Below, piece after piece: positions 55,645 to 64,000 of a DNA stretch of 64,000 nucleotides. Made by a program: the position numbers and the translations under genes. The stretch covers positions 1 to 64,000 of the forward strand of contig NZ_BAIN01000008.1 in the NCBI RefSeq assembly GCF_000613285.1, read 5' to 3'. Origin of the DNA: Acetobacter papayae JCM 25143 (lineage in GTDB: Bacteria > Pseudomonadota > Alphaproteobacteria > Acetobacterales > Acetobacteraceae). The notes below the pieces were generated by a model, which was given only the letters and a program-made list of their open reading frames with translations, ran no database searches and was not told the DNA's origin. Positions within the stretch are counted from its first letter, which is position 1. Each line of letters starts with the position of its first letter.

Positions 55645-56323
55645 GACGACCGTGCTGTCGCTGCGTGGTGTGGAGAAAAACTACCGCAGTGGTGATAACG
55701 ATGTCCTCCCCGTGCTCCGTGGAGCGGAGCTGACCCTGCATGCGGGGGAAATCGTGGCGTTGGTAGCGCCGTCCGGCACAGGTAAATCGACCCTCCTGCA
55801 TCTGGCGGGTCTGCTGGATACACCGGATAATGGCGATATCGTCATTTGCGGCCAGTCCACCCGTGGCATGGCGGAGGCCGGGCGCACGGCGCTGCGGCGT
55901 GACCGGATTGGTTTTGTATACCAGTTCCATCACCTGCTCGGAGAATTCAGCGCGCGTGAGAACGTGATGCTACCCCAGATGATCGCGGGCAAGCCCAAGG
56001 GGCAGGCGCGGGCAGAGGCCGAACGCCTGCTGGGCATGTTTGGTCTCTCACACCGGGTGGGGCACCTGCCGGGCAAGCTGTCAGGGGGTGAGCAGCAGCG
56101 TGTGGCCATAGCCCGTGCGCTGGCTAATGCACCGGCTCTGCTGCTGGCGGATGAGCCGACTGGCAATCTGGACGTGCGCACCGCAGATGCCGTTTTTACG
56201 GAACTGCTGGATGCCGTGCGGCAGAAAGGGTTGGCTGCACTGGTTGCAACCCATAACGAAGAACTGCTGCCGCGCATGGACCGGGTGGTGACCCTGCGCG
56301 ACGGCGTTCTGGTGCCGCGTTAG
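55637..56323 (+). CDS. lolD: Lipoprotein-releasing system ATP-binding protein LolD
   Basis: The 228-residue ABC ATPase has Walker [11 protein letters not shown]-loop [21 protein letters not shown] (the LolD-type FQFHHLL), signature [15 protein letters not shown] and Walker [12 protein letters not shown]. It powers LolCE. ATG at 55637 overlaps lolC. Its stop overlaps the convergent glutathione peroxidase stop by three bases. Intact. Confidence 0.96.
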   Translation: MSETTVLSLRGVEKNYRSGDNDVLPVLRGAELTLHAGEIVALVAPSGTGKSTLLHLAGLLDTPDNGDIVICGQSTRGMAEAGRTALRRDRIGFVYQFHHLLGEFSARENVMLPQMIAGKPKGQARAEAERLLGMFGLSHRVGHLPGKLSGGEQQRVAIARALANAPALLLADEPTGNLDVRTADAVFTELLDAVRQKGLAALVATHNEELLPRMDRVVTLRDGVLVPR

Positions 56324-56805
56324 GCGTTTTTCAGCACCCGCTCTACAGCCTTGCGCACGCGCCAGGCTGTGGGCGGTGTCAGGCTGCTGAACCATGCTGC
56401 GGGTAGGCCGTGGCGATCCGTCAGATATTTATAAAAATTCCACCGCGGCTTAGCCAGAAAACCGAGGTCGCTGTCCAGCCACCGGAACAGCGCAATGGTG
56501 TCGGCCCCGCGTACCGTGCTGCGTGCTGCCATGGGAAAGGCAACGCCATAATTGCGCTGGCAAAAGCCGGAAATTTCTTCGGACGACCCCGGCTCCTGTC
56601 GGCCAAAGTCATTGCTGGGAATGCCAATAACAACCAGCCCGGCTTTATGGTACTGGGTCCACAGCGCTTGCAGGCCTTCATATTGGGGCGTGAAGCCGCA
56701 GAGCGATGCGGTATTGGCAAGAAGCACCGGGCGACCGCGATAAGCGCCCAGATCAATGGTTCCGCCTTCAAGAGAGGGCAGGGTGAAATCATACACACAA
56801 GTCAA
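56320..56805 (-). CDS. Glutathione peroxidase family protein
   Basis: The 161-residue protein has the thioredoxin fold and GPx signatures: [16 protein letters not shown] with the peroxidatic Cys, [18 protein letters not shown] with the conserved Gln, and [12 protein letters not shown] with the catalytic Trp and Asn. [11 protein letters not shown] may hold the resolving Cys used by thioredoxin-dependent members. It reduces hydroperoxides. The start appears to be TTG at 56805; a nearby in-frame GTG is an alternative. It diverges from the IclR regulator. Confidence 0.92.
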   Translation of the reverse strand: MTCVYDFTLPSLEGGTIDLGAYRGRPVLLANTASLCGFTPQYEGLQALWTQYHKAGLVVIGIPSNDFGRQEPGSSEEISGFCQRNYGVAFPMAARSTVRGADTIALFRWLDSDLGFLAKPRWNFYKYLTDRHGLPAAWFSSLTPPTAWRVRKAVERVLKNA

Positions 56806-56981
56806 GAGGCTGTCCTTTTGCTACATTTGTGGCAGGAGGAATATTCCATGTAGCCGAATAGCAGACAGGGTGCGAGGGATGATGCGTAATCAGAGGGTGG
56901 AAGCCTGCTGCCCTGTTACGGGTTCTTTTTTCAGGCTTCCACCATGCCTCTGCGCGGCAAGATCGTGTTCTGATTTTTGTT

Positions 56982-56997
56982 GTTCATTATATTGAAC
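56982..56997. promoter_or_regulatory. Candidate IclR-type operator
   Basis: The 16-base element GTTCATTATATTGAAC has perfect 5-bp inverted half-sites (GTTCA/TGAAC) around an AT-rich centre. It lies 65-80 bases before the regulator's ATG, inside the divergent region, a typical place for an autoregulatory IclR site. Sequence symmetry is the only evidence. Confidence 0.4.
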
Positions 56998-57061
56998 TTG
57001 ATCCTGTATTCTGAATATGAAGAGACGGGCCTCTCCTGTCAACAAGGAAAATAAGAAAAGC

Positions 57062-57844
57062 ATGTCTACTCCACAGGATACGGTTCCAGCCCTGCGCCGA
57101 GCCGTCCGCATTCTTGATCTTGTGCGTGCTGCCAGCAGGCCTCCTCTGGCGGCGGATATTGCCCGCCAGCTTGATTTACCGCGCAGTACAGCCCACGGAT
57201 TGCTGGCCGTGATGGTGGAGCTTGAGCTGCTGGACAAGAACGCGGCGCAGGGATACCGGTTGGGTACACGTCTGCTTGATTGGGCAGGGGACGTAACCGA
57301 AAAGCGCGATCTGGTGGCTGAGTTCTACCACGCGCTCGAAACCCGCCCCGATCTGGATTCGTTTACCATCACGCTCACCATGCTCGAAGGGGCGGATGTC
57401 GTGTATCTGGCCTGCCGGAACAGCGCGATGGTTCTTGGGGCGTCGTTTCGGGTGGGTATGCGCCTGCCTGCCATTTTTACAGCGACAGGCAATGCCATGC
57501 TGGCTGGTATGGATGATGCGTCGTTTGACGAATGGCTGGCCCAGCACCCGGTATCAGGCTGGCCCAAACCGCTGACCCCCAATGCCATACGCTCTATTGC
57601 AACGCTGGTGCGTGAAATGGGCGAAATCCGTGACCGTGGCTACGCGGTGGATGACGAGCAGATTCACGATGGGCTGTGGTGCTTCGGCTCAGCCGTAAAG
57701 GATCATTCCGGTCAGGCAGTGGCTGGGGTAGGGATCAGTCTGCCGCAGACGGAACTGGGCCGCTATGGCATGGAAAAACTGGGCGAATACGCGGTTGATC
57801 TCGCGCGCGCCGTATCTTTCAGGCTGGGTTATCGGGGAGAGTAA
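57062..57844 (+). CDS. IclR family transcriptional regulator
   Basis: The 260-residue protein has an N-terminal winged helix (PALRRAVRILDLVRAASRP, then ARQLDLPRSTAHGLLAVM). An IclR effector domain follows, with GMRLPAIFTATGNAMLAGM and RDRGYAVDDEQIHDGLWCFGSAVKD, then VAGVGISLP. The effector is unknown. No metabolic gene follows in the same direction, so its targets may be the divergent peroxidase gene, itself or distant loci. ATG at 57062; an in-frame ATG at 57017 would add 15 basic residues. Confidence 0.9.
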   Translation: MSTPQDTVPALRRAVRILDLVRAASRPPLAADIARQLDLPRSTAHGLLAVMVELELLDKNAAQGYRLGTRLLDWAGDVTEKRDLVAEFYHALETRPDLDSFTITLTMLEGADVVYLACRNSAMVLGASFRVGMRLPAIFTATGNAMLAGMDDASFDEWLAQHPVSGWPKPLTPNAIRSIATLVREMGEIRDRGYAVDDEQIHDGLWCFGSAVKDHSGQAVAGVGISLPQTELGRYGMEKLGEYAVDLARAVSFRLGYRGE

Positions 57845-57958
57845 GTGCGCGGGCGCTGCATGGCGCAACGCACAGGGCCGGTAAATGCGGGCGCTTGAGC
57901 CCCCGCACCGTATGGGTGCAGGGATGCTCTGCGGCAGTGCTCCGCCAGAGGCGGGGGG

Positions 57959-59780
57959 TTATTCGACCGTAACCGATTTTGCGAGGTTCCGGGGCTGGTC
58001 GACATCCGTGCCTTTGAGAATCGCTACTTCGTAAGCGAGCATCTGCACGGGAATGACCTGCACAATCGGGGTTACGAAGTCATGCACATGGGGCAGCACC
58101 ACCATCTGCTCCGCAATGGCTGAAACGCGCTCTGCTCCTTTGGTGTCGGTAAACACCAGCAGGCGGCCACCGCGGGCCTTGGCTTCCTGTAGGTTCGAAA
58201 GCGTTTTGTCGAATAAGGGTGTGTAGGGGGCACTCGCCACGATTGGCACGGAACTGTCGATCAGCGAAATGGGGCCGTGCTTCATCTCGCCCGCAGCGTA
58301 GGCCTCGGCGTGGATGTAGGAAATTTCCTTGAGCTTGAGCGCTCCTTCCATCGCTACGGGAAAGAGGCTGCCACGGCCAAGGTAAAGCACGTCGCGCGCT
58401 TCAGCCACAACGCGCGCCATGGCGCGTACGGCGTCTTGCTGGGCGAGGGCGTCGGCTGCGCGGGTGGGCAGGTCCAGCAGGGCGGAAACCAGTTCTTCCT
58501 CACGCAGCGGGTCGAGTTGCCCGCGGGCGCGGGCGATGGCAATGCTTAGGCAGGCCAGAACGGTGAGCTGTGCGGTGAATGCCTTGGTGGAGGCGACGGA
58601 AATTTCAGGACCCGCCACGGTGCCCAGCATGGCATCGCTTTCGCGCGCCATGGTGCTGTGTTCCACATTCAGTATGGACAGGATATGGACGGCACTCTGG
58701 CGCAGGGCGCGCAGGGCTGCCAGCGTGTCTGCGGTTTCTCCTGATTGGGAAATCAGCAGCCCGAGCGAGTGTTTGTCCAGCGGTGGGTTACGGTAGCGCA
58801 GTTCGCTGGCAACATCGATATCAACCGGCAGGCGGGCGATTTCTTCAAGCCAGTAGCGACCTACCATGCCCGCATAAAAAGCGGAGCCGCAGGCGGTAAT
58901 GACGGCGCGCGGCACCTCCGTCAGGCTGAATGGCAGTTCAGGCAGTACGACCTTGCGGGTTGCAGGGTCAACCATACGCTGGAGGGTCTGCCCGATCACC
59001 AGCGGATGCTCGTGCAGTTCCTTTTCCATGTAATGGCGGTAACCGTCCTTGCCGATGGCCCCTGCCGTCAGGGTAGTGACCTGCTGGGTGCGCTGCACGG
59101 GGGTGCCGTCAAAACGGATGAACTCAGCCCGATAGGGGTCAGGATCGCGCAGTCACCGTTTTCCATATAGGTGATGCGCCGTGTCAGGGGGGCCAGCGCC
59201 AGCGAGTCCGAACCGAGGAACATTTCTTGCTCGCCATACCCGACAGCCAGCGGGGCATTATGCATGCGCCGATCATCAGCCCGTCATGGCCAGCAAACAC
59301 CATGGCGATGGCATATGCCCCTTCCAGCCGTTGTAGCGCGGCCAGTGCTGCCTCTTTGGGCAGCAAGCCACGCTGGAGGTGGTAGTCTACCAGTAGGGCG
59401 ATGGTTTCGCTGTCGGTTTCGGTTTCGAACACCTGCCCGGCGGCTTCGAGTTCGCGTCGCAGGGTTTCGAAGTTTTCGATAATGCCATTATGCACGATCG
59501 CCACGCGGGCAGTGCCGTGCGGGTGGGCGTTGCCTGTGGTGGGCGCGCCATGGGTGGCCCAGCGTGTGTGCCCGATGCCGGTTGTGCCAGCCAGCGGTTC
59601 GTGTTCGAGCAGGGTGGCCAGATTATCCAACTTGCCTGCCGCCCGGCGGCGCTCGATCTGCCCATTGGACAGGGTGGCGATTCCTGCGGAATCATAGCCA
59701 CGATATTCAAGGCGACGCAGCCCTTCGAATACGATCGGTGTCGCGTGGCGCAGCCCTGTGGCGCCGCAGATCCCACACAT
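57959..59780 (-). CDS. glmS: Glutamine-fructose-6-phosphate aminotransferase (two frameshifts)
   Basis: GlmS makes glucosamine-6-phosphate for peptidoglycan and LPS. The start is MCGICGATG with the catalytic N-terminal Cys after Met removal. The glutaminase domain continues with LEYRGYDSAGIA, GIGHTRWATHG and NGIIENF. Breaks occur near 59263 and 59137; the latter is a C missing from a C5 run, and repair gives ILTPYRAEFIRFDG. The sugar-isomerase half has ACGSAFYAGMVGRYW, SQSGETADTLAALR and AGEMKHGPISLID, ending KSVTVE. The repaired length is 607 residues. ATG overlaps the glmU stop (ATGA), making a glmU-glmS operon. Confidence 0.95.
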
Positions 59781-61125
59781 CAGCCGTTTTCCTTCCTTGC
59801 TCGTAGCATGTCCTTGTACCGCTTGCCCTGTTCGGGCTTGTTGGCCTGCCGTGCCCGGCCCAGTGCCAGCGCATCAGGCGGTACGTCTGCCGTAATGACG
59901 CTGCCAGCGCCGATCAGTGCATTGTCGCCAATGTTGAGCGGTGCAACCAGAACCGAGTCCGATCCCACGAACACATCATGCCCGATCAGCGTGCTGTGCT
60001 TGAAGGTACCGTCGTAATTGCAGGTAATGGTGCCCGCGCCGATATTGGTACGGTTGCCAACGCGGGAATCGCCCAGATAGGAGAGGTGGTTGACCTTCAC
60101 CCCTGTTCCCATGGTCGTGGCTTTGATTTCGACAAAATTGCCAACCGTGAACCCGCGCCAATGCTGCTGCCGGGGCGAATGCGCGCATAGGGGCCGATAA
60201 CCGTATCAGCGTGGATTTCACAGCCTTCCAGATGGCTGAAAGAGCGGATGGTAGCACCTTCATGCACGATAACGCCGGGGCCGAACACGACATGCGGCTC
60301 TATCAGCACATCGGCGGACAGGCAGGTATCAGCACATAGGAAAACGGTTTCAGGTGCGACCAGTGTCACGCCTTCGGCCATGGCGGTTTCACGCAGGCGG
60401 GTTTGCATGGCGGCTTCGGCCAAAGCAAGTTCCGCACGGGAATTGACGCCACGTAGTTCATCTTCCGGAGCTTCGACCGCACGCACGCGCCCCTGTTCGG
60501 CAACGGCGAGGCCCACGACATCCGTCAGGTAAAATTCCCCCTTGGTGTTGTCGTTGCGTACGGCCTTCAGCCAGCGGCGAAAATCTGAAGCATCGGCACA
60601 CAGCACGCCTGCATTGCACAAATCCACACTGCGCTCTTCAGGGGTTGCGTCCGCCCATTCCACAATGCGGCTTACTTCACCTTCATGGGCGAGTACGCGC
60701 CCGTAACGTGCTGGGTCTTGCGGGCGCATGGCCAGAAGTGCCAGCCCCACTCCGGGCTTGCGGCGCTCTTCGAGCAAAGTGGTGAGGGTGTGGGCTGAAA
60801 TCAGCGGATTATCGGCATAGAGCACTGCCACATCGCCATCGCCAAAGCAGGCTTCGGCCTGCAAGGCGGCATGGGCGGTGCCGAGGCGGTCATGCTGGAT
60901 AATAACCGGGTAGGGGGCCACAAGCTCCGCCACGTCTTCCATGCCGGGGCCGACTACGACAACCAGCCGGTCGAAAACGGCGGATGCACTGGCCAGAAGA
61001 TGCGCAAGCATGGGCAGTCCCGCGATCTGCTGCATGGCTTTGGCGCGGGAGGATTTCATGCGTGTGCCAAGGCCGGCGGCCAGAAGCACGGCTGTGGCAG
61101 GGCGGGAGGGGGAAAAAGAGCTCAT
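59780..61125 (-). CDS. glmU: Bifunctional GlmU (GlcN-1-P acetyltransferase / GlcNAc-1-P uridylyltransferase; frameshift near 60146)
   Basis: GlmU makes UDP-GlcNAc. The N-terminal pyrophosphorylase domain has [28 protein letters not shown] and [10 protein letters not shown]. The C-terminal left-handed beta-helix has hexapeptide repeats ([22 protein letters not shown]), and after repair of a missing G near 60146 reads [15 protein letters not shown], then [16 protein letters not shown] with the acetyltransferase site. Repaired length is 448 residues. ATG at 61125 is preferred over a TTG at 61161. It is co-transcribed with glmS. Confidence 0.95.
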
Positions 61126-61239
61126 GAACCATGCGGTAAGACAAGCCTCAGCCTGTGTCAAACCTCTCGCGCCAGTGTTTATACCATGCGAGGATAAGGC
61201 GGTTTTTCAGGTTTTTGAAAGCAGAAGAGGCAGCACGCG

Positions 61240-61920
61240 ATGACAGTACGCAGACTGGCGGTTTTTGACATGGATGGGACCTTGCTGGATTCCCTACCGG
61301 ACCTTGCGGAAAGCTGCCGCGAGCTTCTGGCTTTCTATGGTCTGCCTGTTCTGTCGGACACCATGATCAGAACCATGATAGGGCGTGGTGTGGCGGTTCT
61401 GGTTTCCAAAGCACTGGCGGCTGCCAGAAGTCTGGTGGGCGAGCGGGCACCAGTTGTGGATGAAGCCGAGGCCGCGGCCCGGTTCATGACGTTATATATG
61501 CCACGGCTGACCCGTCTTTCGCGCCTGTTTCCGGGGGCGGAGGATGCCCTGCGGGCGTTGCGCAATGCGGGTTGGGAACTGGCGGTGTGCACCAACAAGC
61601 CTGAGGCGGCGGCGCGTGAAATCCTGCATGCGCTGGATGTGGCCGACCTGTTTGTGGCTGTTGGCGGTGGGGACAGTTTTGCAGTTAAAAAACCAGATCC
61701 CGCCCATCTGTTAGGCACGATTGCCATGGCGCATGGGCAGGCGGATCGTAGCGTTATGGTGGGGGATATGCCGCCAGACTGGCTCGCGGCGGAGGGGGCA
61801 GGCTGCCCATTTGTGTACGCGGCATGGGGGTATGGCCAGCAACCACCAGAAGGCGGGCAATGGCAGGCAGGATCAATGGTGGAAGTGCCAGCTCTGCTGG
61901 AAACCATACTGCCGGTATAA
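61240..61920 (+). CDS. gph: HAD-family phosphoglycolate phosphatase-like hydrolase
   Basis: The 226-residue product has HAD motif I VFDMDGTLLDS, motif II VCTNKP, a Lys in KKPDPAHLL and motif IV VMVGDMPPDWLAA. The cap region LRALRNAGWEL is typical of Gph. It likely removes phosphate from 2-phosphoglycolate or a similar small phosphoester; substrate specificity is not certain from sequence. ATG at 61240 is divergent from glmU. Convergent with the nucleotidyltransferase gene. Confidence 0.87.
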   Translation: MTVRRLAVFDMDGTLLDSLPDLAESCRELLAFYGLPVLSDTMIRTMIGRGVAVLVSKALAAARSLVGERAPVVDEAEAAARFMTLYMPRLTRLSRLFPGAEDALRALRNAGWELAVCTNKPEAAAREILHALDVADLFVAVGGGDSFAVKKPDPAHLLGTIAMAHGQADRSVMVGDMPPDWLAAEGAGCPFVYAAWGYGQQPPEGGQWQAGSMVEVPALLETILPV

Positions 61921-61927
61921 TGTGGTG

Positions 61928-61951
61928 ATGCGGCGATACGTATCGCCGCAT
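61928..61951. terminator. Perfect palindrome between convergent genes, probable bidirectional terminator
   Basis: A 24-base perfect inverted repeat centred on ATACGTAT (half-site ATGCGGCGATAC) lies between the gph stop and the leftward nucleotidyltransferase stop. There is no strong T-tract, so termination is inferred from position. Confidence 0.5.
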
Positions 61952-61955
61952 TCCC

Positions 61956-62750
61956 TCAGATATGTATGGGGGGCAGGGCGGCTGCGAGTTGCTCGGCCAC
62001 CACGACGTCATCTGGCTTATCCACATCCACAGCGGCGCGTCCATCTGACAGGGGAACCAGTTCAGCCTGAGCCCCAGTTAGTTTTACAATGCGCCGGTAC
62101 AGCGCAGCACGCGTCAGGCGGCCAGTCAGGGCGCGAAGCAGGACAAGCGGTCCAAGGGCAAGCGCGACGCGAAGCGGGTTTTTGCGGTTCTGTTCTACAC
62201 GCTGCCACAGATCAGCCACTCTGGCCGAAACGGCGCTTTTGAACAGGAACATGTTACACCCGGAAAAGGTCATGTCCGCCAGCCGGATATAAGTGCGGCG
62301 CGTGTTTGGCACGGCGCGCTGCACGGCGTCCTGCGTGGCGACACAGGCCGCCATGTCGCTTTGCGGCTGAATGGCGGAGAGAAATTCTTCCACCCATGCG
62401 GCCTGTAGTAGGGCGTTATCGGCCGTAGTAACCAGCAGTGGTGTGCCAAAGCGCGCAAGCCCAGCCAGCACGCTGGCGCTGGGGCCACCCGGCTGTGCGG
62501 GAAGTAGCAGGATATCGGGTGGTAGTTTGTCAGCCAGCACATGCGGAGAGTCCACACACACGGCTATACGCGAGATGGCGGGCACGTCCCGTAGGGCTGC
62601 GATTACCCTCAGTACCATTGGCACTCCGCCAATGGGCAGAAGTGCCTTGTGCGAAACACCGGCCATTTGTGCCAGCGGATCAGGCCGTCCGGGCCGCGTA
62701 CCCGCCAGCACAAGAGCGGTGACGGGGGCGCTGGCCGTGGATGCGCTCAT
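61956..62750 (-). CDS. MobA-like nucleotidyltransferase family protein
   Basis: The 264-residue product has a GT-A NTP-transferase fold: ALVLAGTRPGRPDPLAQ, SHKALLPIGGVPMVLRVI (conserved Lys and Pro) and TTADNALLQAAWVEEF (metal-binding Asp region). VDVDKPDDVVVAEQL at the C-terminus is typical of CTP/GTP-transfer enzymes. The middle third is unusual for MobA and holds a basic helical region (VEQNRKNPLRVALAL, RLTRAALYRRIVKLTG) that may be membrane-associated. It is translationally coupled to the upstream fatty-acid-hydroxylase gene (TAATG overlap), so a role in lipid headgroup synthesis is plausible but unproven. Confidence 0.75.
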   Translation of the reverse strand: MSASTASAPVTALVLAGTRPGRPDPLAQMAGVSHKALLPIGGVPMVLRVIAALRDVPAISRIAVCVDSPHVLADKLPPDILLLPAQPGGPSASVLAGLARFGTPLLVTTADNALLQAAWVEEFLSAIQPQSDMAACVATQDAVQRAVPNTRRTYIRLADMTFSGCNMFLFKSAVSARVADLWQRVEQNRKNPLRVALALGPLVLLRALTGRLTRAALYRRIVKLTGAQAELVPLSDGRAAVDVDKPDDVVVAEQLAAALPPIHI

Positions 62751-63529
62751 TACGCGCGCTTGCTCTCGGGGCGGGCGCCATCGGGCCGGTCACGCGGGGG
62801 GGCACCCGTAAGGTGCATGACCCACGGATACAGGGCGGCCTGTTTCAGGTCGTAACCAAGATTGAACACGGTCGGGCTGCGGGGGCGGGCCTTGGCATCA
62901 AGGTAGTAGGAGCCGAACATGCGGTCGACCACAAAGCTGGTGATGCCGAAATTGCCGTCTTCATCATGGAAGTGATGCAGAACGTGGCGGGCTTTCATAC
63001 GCTGGATCCAGGCTGAACGGGGTTTGTAGTTCAGGTGCTGGATGCAGTGAAAGAATTCGTAAATACAAGTGATCGTAATGCCCGTGCCAACAGCCGTTGC
63101 AGAGGCCCCGATTCCGCCAATCAGGTAACCGATTGGTGCGGTAATGAGGATGATCGTGGGCAGGGTGGTGACCGGCGCGCCAAAGAGCACATCAAGCAGG
63201 TGGGGGTCCTGATGGTGGTCGAAATGGATGCGTTTCCACAGGCTGGCGGTCCAGCGGTTCTTGTAGAGCAGGTGGCCGTGCAGCACGTAGCGGTGCAGCA
63301 GGTACCATGCCAGAGGATAAACGGCTACGACCGCCAGAATGGCGATCAGCGTCGGAGCCCAGCCCGCAAAGTATCGCGCGGCGGTGCCGAAACTTACGAT
63401 AATGAGAGCGAAATACAGCAGAATCGTGGGGTAAGTCAGATAGGCTACCCAGAGCTGCCGCAGGTTCATCTTGCCAAGATCGAAGCTGCGCCCCGTCTTG
63501 AGTGATGGGTTATTGAGTGTCTCGCTCAT
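62750..63529 (-). CDS. Fatty acid hydroxylase / sterol desaturase superfamily membrane protein
   Basis: The 259-residue protein has about four membrane helices and the superfamily's His clusters: HRYVLHGH, HFDHHQDPH, HCIQHLNYK and HVLHHFHDE. These bind the di-iron centre. ATG at 63529 gives MSETLNNPSLKTGR and overlaps the upstream permease stop (ATGA). Members hydroxylate or desaturate sterols, fatty acids, sphingoid bases or carotenoids. Acetic acid bacteria make hydroxylated ceramides, and the linked permease and nucleotidyltransferase point to an envelope lipid, but the substrate cannot be read from sequence. Confidence 0.85.
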   Translation of the reverse strand: MSETLNNPSLKTGRSFDLGKMNLRQLWVAYLTYPTILLYFALIIVSFGTAARYFAGWAPTLIAILAVVAVYPLAWYLLHRYVLHGHLLYKNRWTASLWKRIHFDHHQDPHLLDVLFGAPVTTLPTIILITAPIGYLIGGIGASATAVGTGITITCIYEFFHCIQHLNYKPRSAWIQRMKARHVLHHFHDEDGNFGITSFVVDRMFGSYYLDAKARPRSPTVFNLGYDLKQAALYPWVMHLTGAPPRDRPDGARPESKRA

Positions 63530-64000
63530 AGTGTTTCGTTCCTCAGGAGCGCGCTCAGCGCGCCCAGCGTGAAGATGATCAGTCCCGGCAGTACGGCATG
63601 AGTGGAGGCAGGAGCCCCGCATTGCCCATGGCGCGAAACAGTCCCTGTGTGACGATGAACAGAAGGCCGCTGCCCAGACACCATACAGGCAACCAGCTTC
63701 GACTGCCTGTCCGTGGAGGGATATAGAGTACCGGCATGGCAATCAACAATAGCACAAGAAGTGAAATGGGGCGCATCAGCCGTTCCAGCAACCCCGCCTT
63801 GAGGTAAGCGGGGGTGTCGTTCGAGGGAACATGGCCTAACAGGCGCTCGATCATGAGGCGCGTGGAAATGGGTGCCTGTCGGCGGCCAGCCGGATGATCT
63901 CTGCCGGAGGCAGGTTCATGGCCCACGGTACGCTGGCCTGAGTGGGCTGCGCTTGTGCGACGAGGTTGTGCACGGAAAGCCCGCTGACATCATGCAGAAT
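63526..64000 (-). CDS. LptF/LptG (YjgP/YjgQ) family permease, C-terminal part (two frameshifts)
   Basis: The gene enters from the right edge; only the last 150 or so residues are visible. Missing bases near 63875 and 63598 break it. Repaired, it reads VPWAMNLPPAEIIRLAADR, then RAPISTRLMIERLLGH, LLERLMRPISLLVLLLIAMPVLYIP, FIVTQGLFRAMGNAGLLPP and LPGLIIFTLGALSALL, the closing helices of LptF/G-type permeases. These work with LptB to extract LPS, but paralogues in lipid clusters exist. It may be true lptG or a specialised paralogue, because it is coupled to a hydroxylase gene and not to lptF in view. Confidence 0.8.

Noticed and set aside
57845-57958. A glmS-type ribozyme or riboswitch near glmS
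   Set aside because: This stretch is downstream of glmS, shows only short hairpins, and glmS itself is preceded directly by glmU with an overlapping start, leaving no leader.

Overview
The window is core chromosome of an alphaproteobacterium, most likely an acetic acid bacterium (Acetobacteraceae, Acetobacter- or Komagataeibacter-like). This is inferred from the moderately high GC content by eye, the trigger factor-clpP-clpX-lon-hup-nuo order, a SUF-only Fe-S operon led by an IscR-type regulator, the short alphaproteobacterial-type prolyl-tRNA synthetase, and a fatty-acid-hydroxylase/LptG cassette. No insertion sequence, prophage, CRISPR array or plasmid function was seen. Genes are tightly packed and no stretch over 300 bases lacks a gene.

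Layout. 1-9.6 kb: partial M32 carboxypeptidase (-), mutS, glnD, a DUF4743/Nudix gene (-), an Atm1-type ABC exporter and a small unknown gene. 9.7-16.8 kb: rpmB, fusA, a divergent PEP carboxylase-family gene (-) and a DUF445 membrane protein. 17-23.7 kb: the operon iscR-type regulator-sufB-sufC-sufD-sufS-sufU-sufT-sufA. 23.6-27.8 kb (-): a TRAM-domain RNA methyltransferase, a DEAD-box helicase with long low-complexity tails, and a small membrane protein. 28-36.5 kb: NAD(P)HX repair enzyme, tRNA-Leu(UAG), tig, clpP, clpX, lon, hupB and tRNA-Val(UAC). 36.7-49.7 kb: complex I genes nuoA-L and nuoN, with nuoM missing. 49.7-56.3 kb: birA, coaX, rnj, proS, lolC, lolD. 56.3-64 kb: glutathione peroxidase (-), an IclR regulator, glmS and glmU (-), gph, and a leftward cassette of an LptG-like permease, a fatty-acid hydroxylase and a nucleotidyltransferase that runs in from the right edge.

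The strongest global signal is technical. About 32 single-base frameshifts interrupt about 20 genes, many of them essential (sufB, glmS, glmU, tig, rnj, lolC, birA, nuoD, nuoL). All but one behave as a missing base, mostly one G or C dropped from a run of two or more. Restoring one base at each site gives an open frame, a whole number of codons and family-typical protein lengths. I therefore annotate these as single genes carrying probable sequencing or assembly errors, not as pseudogenes.

The best biological leads are the absence of nuoM, replaced by a 21-codon ORF that overlaps both neighbours; a PEP carboxylase homologue that has lost the usual active-site loop; and the lipid-type cassette at the right edge. 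I found no clearly new multi-gene system; most of the window is ordinary housekeeping.
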